Below are positions 49,226-57,808 of a stretch of DNA of 64,000 nucleotides, piece by piece. The translations under genes and the position numbers were made by a program. Where the stretch lies: positions 62,001 to 126,000 of the forward strand of contig NZ_WITC01000026.1 of the NCBI RefSeq assembly GCF_009601505.1, in the 5' to 3' direction. The stretch's first letter is position 1. The number at the start of each line of letters is the position of its first letter. This DNA comes from Sinorhizobium terangae. Lineage in GTDB: Bacteria > Pseudomonadota > Alphaproteobacteria > Rhizobiales > Rhizobiaceae. The notes below the pieces were generated by a model that did not search any database, had not been told where the DNA came from, and saw only the letters and a list, made by a program, of their open reading frames with translations.

Positions 49226-50980
49226 TCACTTGTCGAGTATCGCCGTCATCACGCGATAGAGTTCGGCGACGGGATCCGCAGCGATGACGTCGCTGCGCCA
49301 ACAGACGTGATGATCCGGGCGCACCAGTACGATGCCGCTGTCACGCACCTCGCGCGCGTTCGCCCAGTCGCCGGAAAAATCCTGCCAATGCTGGCGCGGC
49401 CCGATCACGTGGGCGGCGATCTCGATGCCGAGCTCGCGGCCGACCGCGCGGGCGGCCTCGATCCAGCCCTCCCCGCCGATGCCAGTCAGAACCGTGAATT
49501 TGCCGTGGCCGGTCAAATCCAGGGTCGAGGCCTTGGTCCCGTCGCCGGAGAAAACCCATGCATGCGGCAGCCGCGCCCCCGGCCATGTCGTCGGCTGATA
49601 ATGCAGTTCCGCATCCTTGGTGAAGGCGGGCTCGGCCTGCCCATCGGTAACGATCGCATCGGAACGGTAACGCTGGTTCATCTCTACACCGTGAGCATCG
49701 AACTCATAGACCTTGTCGGCGATCGATTTGCGGATCGCTGCGCGCTGCTCTTCCGCGGCCGCTGTGTTGTTACAGCGGGCATCCATATTCTGCTGCATCT
49801 TCACCGGGTCAATGGAGTCAAGCAGGCCGAGCGCCTTGAAGATCGGGCCGAATTCCTCGATCGACTTGTTGGCCCGGGTGACGATCTGCTTGGCAACCGG
49901 CGCACGCTCTGCGCAGTAGCTGTCGAGCAGCTTCGAGCCGGCCTTGCCCTTGAGCACGAAGGCAAGCTTCCAGGCAAGATTGAATGCATCCTGAATGGAC
50001 GTGTTGGAGCCAAGCCCGTTCGAGGGCGGATGGCGATGGGCCGCATCCCCCATGCAGAATACGCGGCCGTTGGACATGGTCGTCGCATACATGTTGTTGA
50101 CCGTCCAAGTGGAGACCTGTTTGATCCGCGGCTCCAGATCCGGTACCCCGACAAGATCGCGCACCACCTTCTTGGCATGCGCCTCGTCTACCTCCGGCGG
50201 CGGCTGGTTGATGTCGTAGCCCCAGACGATCAGCCATTCGTGCCAGGGCCGAACCATGCGCACGAGACCCATGCCGATGCCGCCGACATCGGCGCCCGGC
50301 TGAAGCACCCAATAGAGCACCGAAGGTCGATGCGCGACATAGCGCGAGAGATCGGCTTCGAACAGGATATTCATCGAACCCGCGACGCCCATCTTGCCCT
50401 CGAAGGTAAGCCCCGCATGCTCGGCGACCTTCGAATTGCCGCCATCGGCGCCGATCAGATATTTCGAGCGGATCGTGAACTCCTTGCCGGTCAAGCGGTC
50501 GACGCACGTGGTCGTGACGCCGTCGGCATCCTGCTGATGGCTTATGTATTCCGTAGACATCCGGGCCTGCGTGCCACGTGAGCAGGCGGTCTTGAACAGG
50601 AGCGGCTCCATGAAGGTCTGCGGCAGGTCGTTCATGTGGCTTGGGGAGGACAGCTGGTGCTCGGCGCGGCTCAGCGGGTGTTTGCCCCAGCTCTTCATGC
50701 GGCCAATCTCTTCGCCTGCAAGGGAGGTGCAGAACACGTTCTCGCCCATCAGGTCCTGCTCGGCGGCGAACATATAGGCCTCGTCCTCGACGTCACGGCC
50801 AAGATCGCGCAGCACCTCCATCGTGCGCTGGTTGGTGATATGCGCGCGTGGCGTATTGGCGAGCCACCGGTAGCGATTGATCACCACGTTTTCAATGCCA
50901 TAGGTCGAAAGCAGCGCGGCCGTGGCCGATCCCGCAGGCCCGGTGCCGATGATGAGTACGTCCGTAGTGATGTCAGCCAT
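49226..50980 (-). CDS. FAD-dependent phenol monooxygenase, TfdB-like
   Basis: A 584-aa class A flavoprotein hydroxylase close to 2,4-dichlorophenol 6-monooxygenase (TfdB): FAD motif VLIIGTGPAGSATAALLSTYG, PRAHITNQRTMEVLRDLG, ADGGNSKVAEHAGL, ribose motif FCMGDAAHRHPPSNGLGSNTSIQDAFNLAWKLA (about 310) and C-terminal PGARLPHAWVF and IVLVRPDHHVCWR. It would hydroxylate a phenol or resorcinol to a catechol or hydroxyquinol. Overlaps livM by 8 bp and precedes the dioxygenase gene, so the hydroxylation and ring opening are coupled genetically. Actual phenolic substrate unknown. Confidence 0.88.
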   Translation of the reverse strand: MADITTDVLIIGTGPAGSATAALLSTYGIENVVINRYRWLANTPRAHITNQRTMEVLRDLGRDVEDEAYMFAAEQDLMGENVFCTSLAGEEIGRMKSWGKHPLSRAEHQLSSPSHMNDLPQTFMEPLLFKTACSRGTQARMSTEYISHQQDADGVTTTCVDRLTGKEFTIRSKYLIGADGGNSKVAEHAGLTFEGKMGVAGSMNILFEADLSRYVAHRPSVLYWVLQPGADVGGIGMGLVRMVRPWHEWLIVWGYDINQPPPEVDEAHAKKVVRDLVGVPDLEPRIKQVSTWTVNNMYATTMSNGRVFCMGDAAHRHPPSNGLGSNTSIQDAFNLAWKLAFVLKGKAGSKLLDSYCAERAPVAKQIVTRANKSIEEFGPIFKALGLLDSIDPVKMQQNMDARCNNTAAAEEQRAAIRKSIADKVYEFDAHGVEMNQRYRSDAIVTDGQAEPAFTKDAELHYQPTTWPGARLPHAWVFSGDGTKASTLDLTGHGKFTVLTGIGGEGWIEAARAVGRELGIEIAAHVIGPRQHWQDFSGDWANAREVRDSGIVLVRPDHHVCWRSDVIAADPVAELYRVMTAILDK

Positions 50981-52058
50981 GAGGCCCTCCCTTATGCGCT
51001 CGATTGAGTGATCCGCCCCGCAAAAGGCGGCGAACCGGAAAAAGCTGGATACCGGTGCGGTCCGAGAAGAGGCCCCAGAGACCGCGCGGCGCGAAAAGCA
51101 TGACGAGAATGCCGATCAGGCCCAGCATCAGGAGATACCAGGAGCCGTAGCCGGCAAGGAGATTCTGCAGGAAAAAGAAGAGGATGACCCCGACGATCGG
51201 CCCCTCGACCGTGCCGATGCCGCCGATCACGACGATGAAGATCACATAGGCCGTCCAGTCGATCACCGAGAAGGCCGCGTCCGGCGAGATGCGCGCCTTC
51301 TGTACGTAGATCAGCGCGCCGGCGATGCCGGTCATGAACGAGGCGGCGAGATAGACGAGCGCCTTCATTCGTCGCGCATTCACGCCAACCGCCCGCGCCG
51401 CCTGCTCGTTGTCGCGCACCGCCGCCAGGCCAAGCCCCTGCTTGCTGCGCAACAGCCCGTAGACGAAGCCGATGGTCGACACCAACAGGATCAGCGCGAT
51501 CCAATAGGTCAGCGCATCGCTGGACGCAGACGCCTTCATGCCGAAGACGTCGCGCATCAAACCGACACCGATCATCTCACGGGTCGCCTCTCGCGGCAGC
51601 GACGTTCCGGTCCCGCCACCGAGCGCCTTCCACTGCGCCAGCAAGAGACGAACGACCTCGGCGATCACCCAGGTCCCGATCGCGAAATACGGCCCCTGAA
51701 GCCGGAAGGTGAAGAAGGCGGTCGGGATCGCGAGCAGCATCGAAAGCACGCCTGCAGTCAAGATGGCAATGAGTGGATCAACACCGAACAGGATGACGCA
51801 GGCGAACATCGCATAGGCGCCGAAGCCGACGAAGGCCTGCTGGCCGACAGAAATCAACCCGGCGTAACCCGCGAGCAAATTCCAGTTCTGCGCGAGCACA
51901 AGCATCGTCAGGATGAAGAACAGATCCTGGACGACACCGCGCGATACGAGGAACGGGACCGCAAAGGCGAGCAGCAACGCGGCACCCGCTGCAAGAGCGA
52001 AGGCTGCCGACGTCTTGTTTCGGGTTTCGACCTGCCAGGATGGAATGACGAGCGACAT
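50973..52058 (-). CDS. livM: HAAT-type ABC permease (LivM-like)
   Basis: A 361-aa permease of the branched-chain amino acid type with nine to ten hydrophobic segments: LVLAQNWNLLAGYAGLISVGQQAFVGFGAYA, FRLQGPYFAIGTWVIAEVVRLL, KQGLGLAAVRDNEQAARAVGVNARRMK and VIGGIGTVEGPIVG. It lies 9 bp downstream of livH. Within a hydroxyquinol operon it probably imports an aromatic acid or phenol instead of an amino acid. Confidence 0.9.
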   Translation of the reverse strand: MSLVIPSWQVETRNKTSAAFALAAGAALLLAFAVPFLVSRGVVQDLFFILTMLVLAQNWNLLAGYAGLISVGQQAFVGFGAYAMFACVILFGVDPLIAILTAGVLSMLLAIPTAFFTFRLQGPYFAIGTWVIAEVVRLLLAQWKALGGGTGTSLPREATREMIGVGLMRDVFGMKASASSDALTYWIALILLVSTIGFVYGLLRSKQGLGLAAVRDNEQAARAVGVNARRMKALVYLAASFMTGIAGALIYVQKARISPDAAFSVIDWTAYVIFIVVIGGIGTVEGPIVGVILFFFLQNLLAGYGSWYLLMLGLIGILVMLFAPRGLWGLFSDRTGIQLFPVRRLLRGGSLNRAHKGGPHG

Positions 52059-52067
52059 CGATGCACC

Positions 52068-52931
52068 TCAATCCACGGCGCGCGGGAAAAGGCCGCGCGG
52101 TTTGAAAAGGAGAACCAGGAGAAAGGCGAGATGCCCGGTGAGGATCTGCCATTCGGGGTTGATTGCAGCGCCGACCGTCTGCGCGATTCCCAGAATGACG
52201 CCACCGGCAAGCGTGCCCCAGAGCGAGCCAAGTCCGCCGATGATGACAGCCTCGAAGGCGTAGATCAGCCGCGCCGGTCCTGACGTCGGTTCGAAATTGG
52301 CGCGCGTGCCGAGATAAAGGGCTGCAATAGTCACGACCACCATCGCCAGGCCGGTTGCAAGCGCGAACATCCTTTGCGGGCGGATGCCCATCAGGCCTGC
52401 AGTTACCGGATCGTCCGAGGTGGCGCGAAAGGCGCGGCCGACGGCAGTGCGATAGATCAGCTGGTTGAGGCAGACGATAACGGCAACCGCAGAAAGAAAG
52501 GTCATCAGCGGCATGATGCCGGCATTGACGGGGCCAAGCGCGATCGATGCCGATTCGAGGCTGCCCGCAGAGACGCGGCGGCTATCGGCGGAAAAACCTT
52601 CGAGCAGTCCATTCTGGATCACGATCGACAGGCCGAAGGTCACGAGCAATGGCGGCAGGATGTCCTTGCCGAGCGCGCGATTGAGCAGGAAATATTGCAG
52701 CGCCCAACCGGCAGCAAACATCAGCGGGGCAGCAATGAGCGCGGCGACGAAGGGGCTGACGCCGAGCGCGGTGACAAGCGCAAGAATGACGAAAGCGGCG
52801 AGCACGATCAGGTCGCCATGGGCGAGGTTCACAAGCCGCATGATGCCGAAGACGAGGCTCAAGCCGGCAGCGAAAAGCGCGTAGAGCCCGCCGAGCAGCA
52901 CTCCTTGAAGGATGGTATCAAGCCAGCTCAT
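52068..52931 (-). CDS. livH: HAAT-type ABC permease (LivH-like)
   Basis: A 287-aa permease starting MSWLDTILQGVLLGGLYALFAAGLSLVFGIMRLVNLAHGDL, the LivH signature, and ending with IGGLGSLWGTLAGGVILG. The 302-aa longer form has no support; ATG 52931 lies in the end of livF, overlapping by 14 bp. Forms the channel with LivM. Confidence 0.9.
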   Translation of the reverse strand: MSWLDTILQGVLLGGLYALFAAGLSLVFGIMRLVNLAHGDLIVLAAFVILALVTALGVSPFVAALIAAPLMFAAGWALQYFLLNRALGKDILPPLLVTFGLSIVIQNGLLEGFSADSRRVSAGSLESASIALGPVNAGIMPLMTFLSAVAVIVCLNQLIYRTAVGRAFRATSDDPVTAGLMGIRPQRMFALATGLAMVVVTIAALYLGTRANFEPTSGPARLIYAFEAVIIGGLGSLWGTLAGGVILGIAQTVGAAINPEWQILTGHLAFLLVLLFKPRGLFPRAVD

Positions 52932-53637
52932 GGCGCTCCGCTCCGAAGTAAGCCTTGTGGATCTCATCATGGCCAAGCTCCGACGCGCGGCCGGAGAGCG
53001 TGATCCGTCCCTCCATCATGCAGTAGACGCGGCCAGCAACTTTCAGCGCCTGGCCGATGTCCTGCTCGACGATGACTATGGAGGCGCCGCTTGCGCGAAT
53101 GCGCGGAAAGGCGGCATAGATAGCGCGCACGACTGCCGGCGCGAGACCGAGGCTGATCTCGTCGCAAAGCAGCACGCTCGGATTCGACATGAGCGCCCGA
53201 CAGATCGCCACCATTTGTTGCTGGCCGCCGGAGAGGGCCATCGCCGGGCTCTTGCGCCGCTCTTTCAGAACCGGAAAGAGCGCATAGAGGCTGTCCAGCG
53301 TCCACTCGCCCTGCGCCCTGCGGCCGTATGCGCCGACAAGCAGATTTTCCTCGACGGTCAGCGACGGAAAGAGCTTGCGCCCTTCGGGCACCATGGCGAT
53401 GCCGCGGGCAAGAACGTCGGGCGCCGGCAAGGCGCCGATCGGCGCATCGTTATGGAGAATTGAACCCGGGTCATTGGCAAGGACACCGGATATCGAACGC
53501 ATCAACGTCGTCTTGCCGGCGCCGTTCGCGCCGATAATGGCGATCGTCTCGCCGGCATCGACGGTGATGTCGACGCCAAAAAGCGCCTGGAAATCGCCGT
53601 AGAAGGCCTTGAGCCCCTTGGTTTCGATCAACGCCAT
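52918..53637 (-). CDS. livF: HAAT-type ABC ATPase (LivF-like)
   Basis: A 239-aa ATPase: LKAFYGDFQALFGVDITVDAGETIAIIGANGAGKTTL (Walker A), MVPEGRKLFPSLTVEENLLVGAY, ALSGGQQQMVAICRALMSNPSVLLCDEISLGLAP. MVPEGR and EISLGLAP are LivF hallmarks. ATGA overlap with livG. Confidence 0.92.
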   Translation of the reverse strand: MALIETKGLKAFYGDFQALFGVDITVDAGETIAIIGANGAGKTTLMRSISGVLANDPGSILHNDAPIGALPAPDVLARGIAMVPEGRKLFPSLTVEENLLVGAYGRRAQGEWTLDSLYALFPVLKERRKSPAMALSGGQQQMVAICRALMSNPSVLLCDEISLGLAPAVVRAIYAAFPRIRASGASIVIVEQDIGQALKVAGRVYCMMEGRITLSGRASELGHDEIHKAYFGAERHELA

Positions 53638-54356
53638 CAGATCTCGATCCCCAGGTAGATTTCGCGCACCTCGCGCGAGGCCATGATTTCATCCGGCTTG
53701 CCGATGCCGATCACCCTGCCGAAATGCAGCACCAGCAGGCGCTCGACGACGGAGTTCAGCGCATGCAGCACATGTTCGATCCAGATCACCGCGACGCCTT
53801 TGGCATGGATGGAGCGGATGGTGGCGACCAGCGAGCGGCATTCGCCTTCGGTCAACCCGCCGGCGATCTCGTCGAGAAGCAGGAGCTTCGGTTCGGTGGC
53901 GAGCGCTCGGGCGAGTTCCAGCCGCTTGCGCTGCAAGAGCGTCAAGCCGCCTGCCAGGGCGTTGGCCTTGTCGATCAACCCGGTGTCGACAAGGATTTCC
54001 GCGCAGCGGTCGGAAACTTCCGCTTCCCGTCGCCGCGTGCCGAAGGAACCGGCGACAAGCAGGTTTTCGAAAACGGTCAGTTGCTCGAACGGCTGCGGTA
54101 TCTGGAATGTCCGCCCCATTCCCGAGAGGCAGCGCGCCATCGGCGGCAGACGGGTCACGTCCGCCCCACAGAAATGGATCGTTCCGCTGTCCGGTGCGAT
54201 GTTGCCGGTGATGAGGTTGAAGAGCGTCGATTTTCCCGCGCCGTTCGGCCCGATTATCCCCAGCGCTTCCCCCTCGCCGACCGCAAGGGAGATCTGCTCG
54301 GCGACCGTCAAAGCGCCGAACTTCTTCGACACCTCTTCCAGTTTGAGAATGGCCAT
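53637..54356 (-). CDS. livG: HAAT-type ABC ATPase (LivG-like)
   Basis: A 239-aa ATPase: VSKKFGALTVAEQISLAVGEGEALGIIGPNGAGKSTLFNLITG (Walker A), GMGRTFQIPQPFEQLTVFENLLV, and Walker B LLLLDEIAGGLTEGE. The signature is degenerate, ALAGGLTLLQRKRLELARAL, with AGGLTLLQRK where LSxGxQ is usual, as in many LivG proteins. Strong GGGAGGAA site. It follows the binding-protein gene by 100 bp. Confidence 0.92.
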   Translation of the reverse strand: MAILKLEEVSKKFGALTVAEQISLAVGEGEALGIIGPNGAGKSTLFNLITGNIAPDSGTIHFCGADVTRLPPMARCLSGMGRTFQIPQPFEQLTVFENLLVAGSFGTRRREAEVSDRCAEILVDTGLIDKANALAGGLTLLQRKRLELARALATEPKLLLLDEIAGGLTEGECRSLVATIRSIHAKGVAVIWIEHVLHALNSVVERLLVLHFGRVIGIGKPDEIMASREVREIYLGIEI

Positions 54357-54459
54357 TCACGTTCCTCCCGTGAACAAGTACCCTCCCGCCGTCCCACGCG
54401 GCGGCAGGGCGTTATTCCGTGTCGATCGATATCGATTCAAAAGGGTCAGCGGCTTCGGA

Positions 54460-55740
54460 TCAGGCGATCGGCTCCATCTTGCCGCCGACGGGAATGTTCG
54501 GAGCGGTCTTGTTGTCCGTGATCACAAGATCGTAGCCGCCGCCGTCCTTGAGCCGCCACTGGCCGCCGACGAGCGGCGTCTTGGCAACGTTCTTCGCCGC
54601 GAAGGGCGGCAGGTCTTTTCCGTCCCAGGCGATCGGTCCGACAAGGGTGTCGAGTCTCGTGGCGGCTATCGCTTCGGCGACCGCGTCGCCGTCGCTCGGG
54701 TCGGCCGCGCGCTTCATTACGTCGACTGCCAGCTCGAAAAGCGCATGGGCGAAGCCGATCGGCTGCGTCCAGGGCCGGTTCGTCGCCTTGGTAAAACTTG
54801 CGGCGACCTCGGCCGAACTCTCGCCGGTCAACGACGATTTGAACGGATGACTGGGTGTCCACCAGACTTCCGACGAAAGATTGTGTCCGGCGTTGCCGAG
54901 CGCTTCGACCGCCTGCGGGAACAGGAGCGCCTTGCCGATCGAGGCGATCTTCGGCGCGAAACCCTGCTGCTTGGCCTGGTTCCAGAAGGTCGTGAAATCC
55001 GGCGGGATGACGACGCCGGTGACGATCTCGCACTGACCTGACTTGAAGGCGTTGATCTGCGCCGAGAAGTCGTCCGTCATGTTCTGGTAGCGGCCGGGGT
55101 CGGTGAGCGCGTAGCCCATCTTGTCCAGAACGGGCGGGAAGCCGACCGTCTTGTCGCCCCAGGCGTTGCCGTCGCCGTCATTCGGGAAAAGGCCGGCCAC
55201 TTGCCTGTTGGTCTCGATTTGCGCCCACATGTTGGTGAAGACGGCAATGACGTCCTCGAGACCCCAGAAGAAGTGATAGGCATAGTCGAAAGGCTTCCAG
55301 GAAGCCGGGTCGCCCGGATTGCCTTGCTGGCCGATGAACCATGGCTGCCAGGGAGCAACCGTCGAAATGCAGGGCATTTCCTCCGCCTCGCAGGTGGTCG
55401 CGACCGGATTGGTCGTTTCCGGCGTGGAGGCCACCAGCACGAGGTTGACCTCGTCGGTAACGATCAGTTCCTTGGCAACTTCCGCCGCCCGGTTTGGATT
55501 CGACTGGCTGTCCTTGACGACGACCTCGTAGTTGAGGCCCACCGACTTGGTCGCCGCCAGGAAGCTGTCGATGACGAATTTGTCGGCTTCGCCGAAGGCG
55601 GCGAGCGGCCCGGTCTGCGGGCTGACATAGCCGAGCTTGATCGGCGCGTTCTGCGCGATCGCCGGCATCGCGAGGCCGGACGTGACGGCAAACGCCCCCG
55701 TCGCCGCCGTCGTCTTCAAAAAATCACGCCTGGTAAACAT
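54460..55740 (-). CDS. HAAT-type ABC transporter substrate-binding protein, Tat signal
   Basis: A 426-aa type-1 periplasmic binding protein (Peripla_BP_6) with a twin-arginine signal, MFTRRDFLKTTAATGAFAVTSGLAMPAIAQ, suggesting folding in the cytoplasm before export. The mature part reads IKLGYVSPQTGPLAAFGEADKFVIDSFLA, VLVASTPETTNPVATTCEAEEMPC, FPNDGDGNAWGDKTVGFPPVLDKMGY. GGAGGAGG precedes the ATG. It follows the maleylacetate reductase and precedes livG in the same operon. The ligand is probably an aromatic acid or phenol (resorcylate, resorcinol or similar); inferred from operon content. Confidence 0.88.
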   Translation of the reverse strand: MFTRRDFLKTTAATGAFAVTSGLAMPAIAQNAPIKLGYVSPQTGPLAAFGEADKFVIDSFLAATKSVGLNYEVVVKDSQSNPNRAAEVAKELIVTDEVNLVLVASTPETTNPVATTCEAEEMPCISTVAPWQPWFIGQQGNPGDPASWKPFDYAYHFFWGLEDVIAVFTNMWAQIETNRQVAGLFPNDGDGNAWGDKTVGFPPVLDKMGYALTDPGRYQNMTDDFSAQINAFKSGQCEIVTGVVIPPDFTTFWNQAKQQGFAPKIASIGKALLFPQAVEALGNAGHNLSSEVWWTPSHPFKSSLTGESSAEVAASFTKATNRPWTQPIGFAHALFELAVDVMKRAADPSDGDAVAEAIAATRLDTLVGPIAWDGKDLPPFAAKNVAKTPLVGGQWRLKDGGGYDLVITDNKTAPNIPVGGKMEPIA

Positions 55741-55779
55741 GCTTCCTCCTCCCATTTCCCTCTCCTCCCAAAGAGTGTT

Positions 55780-56841
55780 TCAGCGTGCCGGCCGATTGCC
55801 CTCCCAGGCATCCTGCAGCAGGTCACGGATGGATCGCCGATCGACCGGCCGCGGATTCCAATAGGGATTTTCCGTGGCGATCTCCGCGGCGCGATCGAGA
55901 TCGGGCTCGCTCAAACCCAGGTCCTTCAGCGCCAGCGGCGCGCCGGCTTCCTTGGCGAAGTCCCAAAGGCCGCCGCCGACCGAGCCGCCAAAGATCTCTG
56001 CGACCGGAGCCAGCAGTTCCGGAACCGCGGTGGCGTTGTAGCCGGCGGTATGCGGCAGCATAATCGCGTGCGTTTCGGCATGCGGCGTATCGAAGGTGCC
56101 GCCGAGCGTGTGACAAATCTTGTGGTGCAGTGCCATGCCGACGGTGCCGAGCACCGCTCCGCAAAGCCAGGCGCCGTAAATCGCATCGGCCCGCACGCCG
56201 ATGTTCCGGGGAGACTCGGCTATTTTCGGCAGGCTCGTCTTGAAGGCATGAAGGCCCTCGACTGCCATCAGGGTCGAGATCGGGTTTCGGTCCTGCGCGT
56301 AGAGCGCCTCGACCGCATGCGCCATCGCATTCAGGCCGCTGTTGATGCTCATGCCGAGCGGGAGCCCCAGCGTAAGCGCCGGGTCGTAGATCACGACTTC
56401 GGGCAGGATGCTCGGATGACGTACGGTGGTCTTGCGGCCGCCCTCGGTCTGGCCGAGGATCGGCGTCACCTCCGAGCCCGCATAGGTCGTGGGGATGACG
56501 ATCTGCGGCAGGTCAATGCGATAGGCGATCGCCTTGCCGAGACCGGTGGTCGAGCCGCCGCCGAGTGAAACGACGCAATCGGCGCCGGTTCTCGCAACGA
56601 CCTCCATCGCCTTTTCGGTCACGTCGACCGGCGTGTGCATGACGGCGCCCGCAAAGACCCCGGCAGAAAGCGGCCCAAGGCGTTTTGCCAGAACTTCGGC
56701 GTCGGCTTGCTGCTGCGACGTCGAGAGCACGAGCGCCTTCTTGCAGCCGATTTTCTCCACCCACTCGCCGGCCAGTGCACTTTTGCCTTCGCCGAAGATG
56801 ATGTGGGCAGGGCTGCCGCTATAGACGAAATCGCGATTCAT
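55780..56841 (-). CDS. macA: Maleylacetate reductase
   Basis: A 353-aa iron-type alcohol dehydrogenase family protein of the maleylacetate reductase branch: FVYSGSPAHIIFGEG, VSLGGGSTTGLGKAIA (NAD-binding), PTTYAGSEVTPILGQTEGGRKTTVRHPSILPEVVIYDP, LNAMAHAVEALYA and HHKICHTLGGTFDTPHAETHAIMLPH. MacA/TfdF reduces maleylacetate to 3-oxoadipate after hydroxyquinol or chlorocatechol cleavage. It overlaps the preceding dioxygenase gene by ATGA, a strong sign of joint function. Confidence high for family, good for the reaction. Confidence 0.9.
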   Translation of the reverse strand: MNRDFVYSGSPAHIIFGEGKSALAGEWVEKIGCKKALVLSTSQQQADAEVLAKRLGPLSAGVFAGAVMHTPVDVTEKAMEVVARTGADCVVSLGGGSTTGLGKAIAYRIDLPQIVIPTTYAGSEVTPILGQTEGGRKTTVRHPSILPEVVIYDPALTLGLPLGMSINSGLNAMAHAVEALYAQDRNPISTLMAVEGLHAFKTSLPKIAESPRNIGVRADAIYGAWLCGAVLGTVGMALHHKICHTLGGTFDTPHAETHAIMLPHTAGYNATAVPELLAPVAEIFGGSVGGGLWDFAKEAGAPLALKDLGLSEPDLDRAAEIATENPYWNPRPVDRRSIRDLLQDAWEGNRPAR

Positions 56842-57713
56842 GTGTCCGCTCCTTGCCTCGCGCGCGCCATTACGAAGGTGAAGTCGAGCCGCCAGGCCGG
56901 CGCGCCCTTCCCTTCCAGCGGCTTGAACTCGCGAACGAGCGCTTCCTTGACCCCGAAGATCGCGTCCTCGCCGAGATGCGGATCGCCGGCGTCGTAGACA
57001 TGAGTCGTGATCGTTTCGAAGCCGGGCGCCTTGACGATGAAGTGAAGGTGGGCGGGGCGACACAGGGGATAACCCGCCTGCCGCAAAAGCTTGCCGACCG
57101 GACCGTCATCCGGAACGCGATAGCCGGATGGCTTGACCGTCCGATACCGAAACGCCCCTTCCTCGTCCGTCCTGAAAATGCCGCGCAGGTTGAATTCCGG
57201 CTGAAGATCGGGCTGCTGGTTCTCGTAAAAACCTTCGGCATTGGCTTGCCAGGTGATGACTTCTGCGCCCGCGATCGGATGGCCATCCAGATCCCGGACG
57301 AATCCGAACACCTCGAGCCTTTCTCCAATGCCGTCCAAAGAAATGTTGCTGCCCGAGGGCAACTCGGGCGCATCGGCGCGAAAGAACGGTCCGCGAACCG
57401 TATTCGGCGTCGCGCCCCTCGGCCGACGCGAATTGATTTCCTCGACAAGGGCCGAGGCGCCGATGAGGTCGGAAAGCAGCACCCATTCCTGGCGGCGTTC
57501 GTCCGAGACATGCCCCACGTCAGTCAGGAAGGCTATGACATTGCGCCAATCCGCAGGTGTCGGCCGCAGCTCCTTGATGAGCTGATGAAGATGGGTGACG
57601 ACCGCTGCCAATACCTGCGGCAACGGCTTGTCGTTCGATAGCGGAAGTCGTTGTGCGAAGATCTCGGACGAGTTGGCCTCGCTGAAATTCAACGCCAGTG
57701 GCCTCGACGACAT
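56838..57713 (-). CDS. Intradiol ring-cleavage dioxygenase, hydroxyquinol/catechol type (copy 2)
   Basis: A 291-aa intradiol dioxygenase with Fe ligands Tyr in TWQANAEGFYENQ, Tyr in KPSGYRVPDDGP and two His in RPAHLHFIVKA. The linker domain at the N-terminus (FAQRLPLSNDKPLPQVLAAVVTHLHQLI) is present. First gene of the leftward operon, coupled to maleylacetate reductase and divergent from the LysR gene at 57807. GGAGGAGAG lies just before ATG 57713. Compared with the copy at 48324 it is clearly diverged, so it may prefer a substituted hydroxyquinol or catechol. Confidence 0.87.
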   Translation of the reverse strand: MSSRPLALNFSEANSSEIFAQRLPLSNDKPLPQVLAAVVTHLHQLIKELRPTPADWRNVIAFLTDVGHVSDERRQEWVLLSDLIGASALVEEINSRRPRGATPNTVRGPFFRADAPELPSGSNISLDGIGERLEVFGFVRDLDGHPIAGAEVITWQANAEGFYENQQPDLQPEFNLRGIFRTDEEGAFRYRTVKPSGYRVPDDGPVGKLLRQAGYPLCRPAHLHFIVKAPGFETITTHVYDAGDPHLGEDAIFGVKEALVREFKPLEGKGAPAWRLDFTFVMARARQGADT

Positions 57714-57793
57714 ACTCTCCTCCAAGACATCGGCTGGTAGGAGAAAGCTAATCCAGGACCGGGAATGCGTTGATGATTTTATTTCGACCTAGT

Positions 57794-57808
57794 ATAACTG
57801 ATTGTTAT
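57794..57808. promoter_or_regulatory. LysR box between hydroxyquinol operon and its LysR gene
   Basis: ATAAC-TGATT-GTTAT is a perfect inverted repeat and contains T-N11-A (T57795, A57807), the classical LysR half-site form. It overlaps the start codon region of the LysR gene at 57807 and lies 80 bp from the operon start, fitting autorepression plus divergent activation. Confidence 0.55.
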